A stretch of DNA of 5,372 bases from JBAZTO01 sp041661865. GTDB taxonomy: Bacteria; Planctomycetota; Phycisphaerae; SM23-33. This document shows positions 1 to 5,000 of this stretch, piece by piece (the stretch's first letter is position 1; every line of letters begins with the position of its first letter). Made by a program: the position numbers and the translations under genes. Under the pieces are notes generated by a model that did no database searches, had not been told where the DNA came from, and worked only from the letters and a program-made list of their open reading frames with translations. Location: positions 1 to 5,372 of the forward strand of contig JBAZTO010000092.1 in the NCBI GenBank assembly GCA_041661865.1, in the 5' to 3' direction.

Positions 1-102
1 TGGAACCTGCCCAACGCCGAGGCGATGGCCGCCCTGGCGTGCGTGGACCAAAGCAACATGCTGGAGGCCTACTGGAGCCTTCAGCGACAACGAGTTGCAT
101 AG
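1..102 (+). CDS. C-terminal end of an unidentified protein (5' end outside window)
   Basis: Reading from base 1, 33 sense codons run to a TAG at 100-102. The visible peptide starts WNLPNAEAMAALACVDQ and ends WSLQRQRVA. The first two thirds mostly use G or C at the third codon position, as in prfA downstream, which supports real coding. The last few codons (CGA CAA CGA GTT GCA) are less biased. The tail looks like an amphipathic helix with no membrane segment, and I recognise no family from so short a piece. It lies 119 bases before the rpmE start and is followed directly by a hairpin, so it probably belongs to a separate transcript. It could be a chance open frame, but composition makes a true gene end more likely. 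Confidence 0.5.
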   Translation, partial: WNLPNAEAMAALACVDQSNMLEAYWSLQRQRVA

Positions 103-121
103 TGCCAGAAACTTCGGGCAC
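102..121 (+). terminator. Hairpin at the end of the upstream gene, possible weak terminator
   Basis: GTGCC (102-106) pairs with GGCAC (117-121). Inside it, after an A-G mismatch, GAA (108-110) can pair with TTC (113-115). The hairpin starts on the last base of the stop codon, a typical place for a terminator. It is followed by ACCCCTTTC rather than a clean T-run, so termination by this element alone is uncertain. Confidence 0.3.
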
Positions 122-152
122 ACCCCTTTCGCGGATGTGCGCGTAATTTCCG

Positions 153-180
153 TTGCAATCCCCGGCAGGCACGCTAAACT
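153..180 (+). promoter_or_regulatory. Candidate sigma70-type promoter of rpmE
   Basis: TTGCAA at 153-158 (4 of 6 matches to TTGACA) and TAAACT at 175-180 (4 of 6 matches to TATAAT) are separated by 16 bases. Transcription would start near 187, giving a leader of about 35 bases before the rpmE start. The position between an upstream hairpin and the rpmE ribosome binding site fits. The boxes are only moderately conserved, and promoter preferences in planctomycetes are not well defined, so this is a candidate only. Confidence 0.4.
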
Positions 181-221
181 ATGTCGCTTTGCTATTGGAC
201 GAAGTTCCCAGAGGTAGGACC

Positions 222-464
222 ATGAAAGAAAAGATACATCCGGCATATAAGGACAGCACAGTCACCTGTGCGTGCGGCGCCACCTTCAAGACCCGCTCGA
301 CCCGCGGGAATATCCAGGTGGACATCTGCTCCAGTTGCCATCCGTTCTACACCGGCAGGCAGAAGTTCGTCGACACCGCCGGGCGCGTGGAGAAATTCCA
401 GCGCAAGTTTGGCGGCAAGTATTTTGCAGCCAAAGACAAGGCCGCCCAGGCCGCCAAGAAGTAG
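222..464 (+). CDS. rpmE: 50S ribosomal protein L31 (bL31), zinc-binding (C+) form
   Basis: This 80-residue protein is a component of the large ribosomal subunit, where bL31 contributes to the bridge to the small subunit. The family is recognisable from the start MKEKIHPAY, from CSSCHPFYTGRQ, and from the following DTAGRVEKFQRKFG. Four cysteines, C16 and C18 (CAC) plus C36 and C39 (CSSC), form the zinc site that defines the C+ form, as opposed to the zinc-free paralogue made under zinc limitation. The start at ATG 222 is chosen because the family begins M-K-x-x-I-H-P and because GAGG at 211-214 lies 7 bases upstream; an open frame extends further 5' but has no family match. The C-terminus has a short Ala/Lys-rich tail (AAKDKAAQAAKK), suitable for rRNA contact. 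A terminator hairpin follows the TAG by 14 bases. Neighbour prfA is a common genomic partner in bacteria. Confidence 0.96.
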   Translation: MKEKIHPAYKDSTVTCACGATFKTRSTRGNIQVDICSSCHPFYTGRQKFVDTAGRVEKFQRKFGGKYFAAKDKAAQAAKK

Positions 465-478
465 CGACGCTGACTTCC

Positions 479-519
479 AAACGCCGATGCCTCTGCCCAG
501 AGAATGTCGGCGTTTTTCT
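479..519 (+). terminator. Intrinsic terminator (or attenuator) between rpmE and prfA
   Basis: AAACGCCGA (479-487) pairs perfectly with TCGGCGTTT (507-515), a 9-bp stem. Within the loop CTCT (491-494) can pair with AGAG (499-502), giving a second stacked stem. The descending arm runs into TTTTT (513-517) followed by CT. GC-rich stem plus T-run is the standard rho-independent layout. It lies 14 bases after the rpmE stop and 57 bases before prfA, so it would end rpmE transcripts or reduce read-through into prfA. Confidence 0.8.
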
Positions 520-576
520 ATGCCCATCTTGCGGCAGGACGGCTCGGGCAGGCAATCTTGGGATCGTAGTAAAGCT

Positions 577-1683
577 ATGTCCTCAACAAGCGACACATTG
601 ATCGGCAAGCTGGAGGAATTGGACCGCCGCTTTCTGGAAGTCGGCCAGTTGATGTGCGACCCGGCCGTGGCGTCCAACTCCAACAAGATCGTCGCGCTGG
701 CCAAGGAGCACTCGCGTCTCAAGGGGATCGTCGAACTCTACCGCACCTACCGCGGCATCGAGGCCCACCGCCATGAGGCCCAGTCCATCCTGGACGACCC
801 CGCCGGCGACGCCGAACTCAAGACCCTGGCCGGCAGCGAGATTGACTCGCTCAACCATCGCGCCGCCGAGGCCCTGGACCACATCAAGGGCATGCTGGTG
901 ATGAGCGAGGACCAGGCCATCGACTCGGTGGTGCTGGAGATTCGGGCCGGGACGGGCGGAGAAGAGGCGGCCCTCTTTGCCGGCGACCTGATGAACATGT
1001 ATCGTCACTACGCCGAGCGCCGCGGCTGGAGCTTTGAGCTTCTCTCGGCCAGCCCGACCGACATGGGCGGCTTCCGCGAAGTGATCCTGGCCGTCAAGGG
1101 CGACAACGTCTGGAGCCGCATGGGCTACGAGGGCGGCGGCCATCGCGTCCAGCGCGTGCCCAAGACCGAGAGTCAGGGGCGCATTCACACCTCGGCCGCC
1201 ACGGTGGCCGTCCTGCCCGAGGGCGAGGAAATCGACATCAAGGTCGATTGGGACAAGGACGTGCTCGAACACACCAGCCGTGCCGGCGGGCCCGGCGGCC
1301 AGAACGTCAACAAGGTCGAGTCGGCCATCCGGCTTGAGCACATCGCCACCGGCATCACCGTCTCGATGCGAGACGACAAGAGCCAGCACAAGAACCGCGC
1401 CAAGGCCAGGCGAATCATGCTCCTGCGACTTTACGAGCACTTCCACAGCCGCCAGATGGCGGCCGAGGCGGCTGCACGCAAGAGCATGATCGGATCGGGC
1501 GACCGCAGCCAGCGCATCCGCACCTATAATTTTCCCCAGAATCGCTGCACCGACCACCGCCTCAAGGGCGAGGGCCAGGAAGGCGCCAACTACAACCTCG
1601 ATAAGATCATCAGTGGCGACATGGATGATCTCATCGACGCACTGGTCGCCCATGATCGCGCTCAACGGTTGGCCCACCTTTGA
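577..1683 (+). CDS. prfA: Peptide chain release factor 1 (RF1)
   Basis: This 368-residue cytosolic factor reads UAA and UAG in the ribosomal A site and triggers hydrolysis of peptidyl-tRNA. The N-terminal helical region (about 1-110) begins with the family-like KLEELDRRFLEV. RAGTGGEEAALF (123-134) is the conserved core start. The codon-reading tripeptide is PKT (195-197), matching the PxT of RF1 and not the SPF of RF2. The catalytic GGQ is at 240-242 in the context RAGGPGGQNVNK, where many RF1s have SGAGGQHVN. SQHKN (269-273), GSGDR (306-310) and RTYNFPQNRCTDHR are further hallmarks. Length matches the usual 355-365 residues. I chose ATG 577 because it places KLEEL close to its usual distance from the start. 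In-frame ATGs at 487 and 520 lie in or directly after the terminator hairpin. No good Shine-Dalgarno precedes 577. The gene ends in TGA, an RF2 codon, so it cannot depend on its own product. The prmC methyltransferase gene, which often follows prfA, is absent here. Confidence 0.97.
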   Translation: MSSTSDTLIGKLEELDRRFLEVGQLMCDPAVASNSNKIVALAKEHSRLKGIVELYRTYRGIEAHRHEAQSILDDPAGDAELKTLAGSEIDSLNHRAAEALDHIKGMLVMSEDQAIDSVVLEIRAGTGGEEAALFAGDLMNMYRHYAERRGWSFELLSASPTDMGGFREVILAVKGDNVWSRMGYEGGGHRVQRVPKTESQGRIHTSAATVAVLPEGEEIDIKVDWDKDVLEHTSRAGGPGGQNVNKVESAIRLEHIATGITVSMRDDKSQHKNRAKARRIMLLRLYEHFHSRQMAAEAAARKSMIGSGDRSQRIRTYNFPQNRCTDHRLKGEGQEGANYNLDKIISGDMDDLIDALVAHDRAQRLAHL

Positions 1684-1705
1684 TCTCGTGGGCAGGGGCC
1701 TCTGG

Positions 1706-1740
1706 GTGGCTGGCGGGCCGGGCTCCGGCAGGGCGGCCAC
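1706..1740 (+). terminator. GC-rich nested hairpin after prfA, possible transcript end
   Basis: GTGGC (1706-1710) pairs with GCCAC (1736-1740), and inside it GCCGG (1717-1721) pairs with CCGGC (1725-1729) across a 3-base loop. It lies 22 bases after the prfA stop. No T-run follows, so it is not a canonical rho-independent terminator. It may protect the 3' end of the message, or it may be chance pairing in GC-rich DNA. Confidence 0.25.
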
Positions 1741-2016
1741 ATCGACCCTCCATGCGTCTTGTTCCGGCATCGGTTCCACGCCAGTCCAAGTTGAAAACGG
1801 TGCGTCGCGTGGGGGGGCGATAAAGTGCGAGGAGATTATTCTTGCCTTTTGGGAGTCCACACGTACACTTTGTGGCATTAGCCTTGCTAAGTAAGCAGTG
1901 TCGGTGGTGGTATAAGTATTCAATCCGCGAACCGATAGGCGGCTGCTCCCTTTCGCAAGTCTGTAACCTGGGGAAGCCGGCGCCTTTGGTTTAGTTGTAG
2001 GTTTTTGTGCCTTTCT

Positions 2017-2047
2017 GGCGGCGTAAAGGGATTTTTTTCTCGCCGCT
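2017..2047 (+). promoter_or_regulatory. Leader hairpin with a T-rich loop upstream of the giant gene
   Basis: GCGGCG (2018-2023) pairs perfectly with CGCCGC (2041-2046), and a G-T pair (2017 with 2047) extends it. The 17-base loop contains a run of seven T (2032-2038). Because the T-run is in the loop and not after the stem, this is not a standard terminator. It sits 34 bases before the ribosome binding site and may shape or stabilise the leader. Function is unknown. Confidence 0.3.
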
Positions 2048-2080
2048 ATATGGAAATTTAGGCATGGCAATTCGCCATCA

Positions 2081-2086
2081 AAGGAG
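2081..2086 (+). promoter_or_regulatory. Strong Shine-Dalgarno of the giant repeat protein gene
   Basis: AAGGAG ends 7 bases before ATG 2094, an optimal spacing. It is the best ribosome binding site in the window and fixes the start codon of the giant gene. A small hairpin (ATGGC 2064-2068 with GCCAT 2074-2078) ends 2 bases upstream of it and leaves the site itself unpaired. Confidence 0.8.
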
Positions 2087-2093
2087 AAAACGC

Positions 2094-5000
2094 ATGACTC
2101 TTGATCACTGGACGACGATTCAGCCCGCTTTTGAAGGCCTGGAGGCTCGGTTGCTACTGGCCGCTAACGCTGCCCCGCAGATTACCGTTCCCGGCGCCCA
2201 GGCCATCGACGAAGATGCGACTCTGACCTTCGCGGGGACCATTTCGGTCGCCGATGCCGATGCAGACCCGTTGGACGTCTTGGTGACCCTACAGGCCAGT
2301 CACGGCACGATTACATTGTCGGGCACTGCCGGGCTGACATCGTTTGACGGCAACGGCACCAACACCGTCTTATTCATGGGCTCGCTGCTGGAAGTCAATG
2401 CGGCGATGGACGGCATGGTGTATGACCCCGACCTGAACTACTACGGCTCGGACACGCTGTCGGTCGACGTAAATGACCTTGGCAACACGGGCGATCCATT
2501 CTCGATGGAGACCGATCAAGACTCGGTGGCCATCACCGTCAATGCCGTCAACGACGCCCCCGTGGGCGTGGCCGATGCGTACGGCGTGGATGAGGACGGC
2601 TCGCTGGTGGTCGCCGCCGGCGCCGGCGTGCTGGCCAACGACACCGATGTTGAAGACGACGCCCTGACGGCTGTCCTGGTTGCCGATGCCGCCCACGGCG
2701 ATCTCACCCTCAATGCCGACGGATCCTTCACCTACGACCCCGACGCCGACTTCAACGGCGAGGACACCTTCACCTACAAGGCCAACGACGGCACGGACGA
2801 CAGTGCAGTCACCACTGTTACCCTCACCGTTAATTCCGTCAACGACGCCCCCGTGGGCGTGGCCGATGCGTACGGCGTGGATGAGGACGGCTCGCTGGTG
2901 GTCGCCGCCGGCGCCGGCGTGCTGGCCAATGACACCGACGTCGATGTGGACGAACTGACGGCTGTCCTGGTTGCCGACGCCGCCCACGGCGATCTCACCC
3001 TCAATGCCGACGGCTCCTTCACCTACGACCCCGACGCCGATTTCAACGGCGAGGACACCTTCACCTACAAGGCCAACGACGGCACGGACGACAGCGCCGT
3101 CACCACCGTTACCATCACCGTCAATGCCGTCAACGACGCCCCCGTGGGCGTGGCCGATGCGTACGGCGTGGACGAGGATGGCTCGCTGGTGGTTGCCGCC
3201 GGCGCCGGCGTGCTGGCCAACGACACCGATGTTGAAGACGACGCCCTGACGGCTGTCCTGGTTGCCGATGCGGCCCACGGCGATCTCACCCTCAATGCCG
3301 ACGGCTCCTTCACCTACGACCCCGACGCCGACTTCAACGGCGAGGACACCTTCACCTACAAGGCCAACGACGGCACGGACGACAGCGCCGTCACCACCGT
3401 CACCCTCACCGTCAATGCCGTCAACGACGCCCCCAGTTTCACCAAGGGCGCCGACCAGACGGTAGACGAGGATGCCGCGGCTCAGACGGTTGCCGGTTGG
3501 GCCACGGGTATCAGTGCCGGCCCCGCGGATGAAGCCGGTCAGACGCTGACCTTCGTGGTGACCAACGACAATAACGCCCTCTTCAGCGTTCAGCCGGCCA
3601 TTGCCGCCAACGGGACGCTGACCTACACGCTGGCTGCCAACGCCAACGGGGCTGCCACCGTGACGGTGAAGCTGACCGACGATGGCGGCGGCACGAACGA
3701 GTCGGCTGAGCAGACCTTCACCATCACCGTCAACCCCGTCAACGACGCCCCCGTGGGCGTGGCCGATGCGTACGGCGTGGACGAGGATGGCTCGCTGGTG
3801 GTTGCCGCCGGCGCCGGCGTGCTGGCCAACGACACCGATGTTGAAGACGACGCCCTGACGGCTGTCCTGGTTGCCGATGCGGCCCACGGCGATCTCACCC
3901 TCAATGCCGACGGCTCCTTCACCTACGACCCCGACGCCGACTTCAACGGCGAGGACACCTTCACCTACAAGGCCAACGACGGCACGGACGACAGCGCCGT
4001 CACCACCGTCACCCTCACCGTCAATGCCGTTAATGACGCCCCCGTGGGCGTGGCCGATGCGTACGGCGTGGATGAGGACGGCTCGCTGGTGGTCGCTGCC
4101 GGCGCTGGCGTGCTGGCCAATGACACCGACGTCGATGTGGACGAACTGACGGCTGTCCTGGTTGCCGACGCCGCCCACGGCGATCTCACCCTCAATGCCG
4201 ACGGTTCCTTTACCTATACGCCCGACGATAACTTCAACGGCACCGATACGTTCACCTACAAGGCCAATGACGGTACGGCTGACAGCGCGGTCACGACCGT
4301 TACCATTACCGTTGGCGCCATCAATGACGCCCCCGTAATTACGAACCCTGTCCCGCAGGAAATCAATAAGAATGGCAGTTTGGTCTTCTCGTCCGCGAAT
4401 GGTAATCCGATCTCCATTGCAGACGTCGACGCGGGCGCCCTGAACCTTCAGGTGAGCGTGTCGGTCAGTCACGGCACACTGACGCTGGCAACGACAGTCG
4501 GGTTGACCGTGATCGGTAACGGTACGAACTCGGTCGTCTTCATCGGAAACCAGACCAACATCAACGCGGCCCTGAACGGGTTGGCTTACTCGCCCACGCT
4601 CAACTATACCGGGTCTGACACGCTGTCGATCAATGTCAGCGACCTTGGGCACACCGGCGCTCCCGGAGCAGCGTCGGCCAGTTCCACCGTTGACATCGGC
4701 ATCAATGCTCCTCCCGTGGGCGTGGCCGATGCGTACGACGTGGATGAGGACGGCTCGCTGGTGGTCGCTGCCGGCGCCGGCGTGCTGGCCAATGACACGG
4801 ACGCCGAGGATGACGATCTGACGGCGGTCTTGGTGGATGATGCGGCCCACGGCGATCTCACCCTCAATGCCGACGGATCCTTCACCTACGACCCCGACGC
4901 CGACTTCAACGGCGAGGACACCTTCACCTACAAGCCCAACGACGGCGGACTTGACGGCGAAGTTACCACCGTCACCCTCACAGTCAATGCCGTCAATGAC

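Larger units (their letters stand above)
1684..2093 (+). other. 410-base non-coding region: prfA 3' end and leader of the giant gene
   Basis: I see no convincing gene here. The left part (to about 1830) is GC-rich and contains a hairpin and a run of seven G (1811-1817). The right part (about 1835-2075) is richer in A and T, as expected of a promoter and leader region. Two weak promoter-like pairs can be read: TTGCCT (1842-1847) with TACACT (1864-1869) at a 16-base spacing, and a lone -10-like TATAAG (1911-1916) without a good -35 box. Possible hairpins in the presumed leader are CCGC (1925-1928) with GCGG (1939-1942), GGCT (1941-1944) with AGCC (1975-1978), a stem at 2017-2047, and ATGGC (2064-2068) with GCCAT (2074-2078). 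I could not match the leader to a known riboswitch consensus by eye. Confidence 0.55.

Noticed and set aside
153..221. Longer rpmE starting at TTG 153
   Set aside because: The family starts with M-K-x-x-I-H-P, which is exactly the product from ATG 222, and GAGG is correctly spaced before it. The upstream bases are better read as promoter and leader.
268..576. N-terminal extension of prfA by 103 codons
   Set aside because: The frame is open upstream, but the extension overlaps rpmE in another frame, crosses the terminator hairpin, and reads as Arg/Pro/Ser-rich shadow sequence. RF1 length and alignment fit the start at 577.
1613..1894. Small plus-strand open frame overlapping the prfA end and intergenic region
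   Set aside because: It begins inside prfA in another frame, has no ribosome binding site, and its codon use and translation show no sign of coding.
1917..1984. Cyclic-di-GMP or cobalamin riboswitch
   Set aside because: Some GC-rich pairing is possible, but the conserved core elements I know for these classes could not be located, so I kept it only as an unassigned leader.
583..2070. A 495-codon minus-strand open frame opposite prfA
   Set aside because: It lies antisense to a fully conserved prfA and is a typical shadow of a GC-rich gene; its translation shows no recognisable domain.
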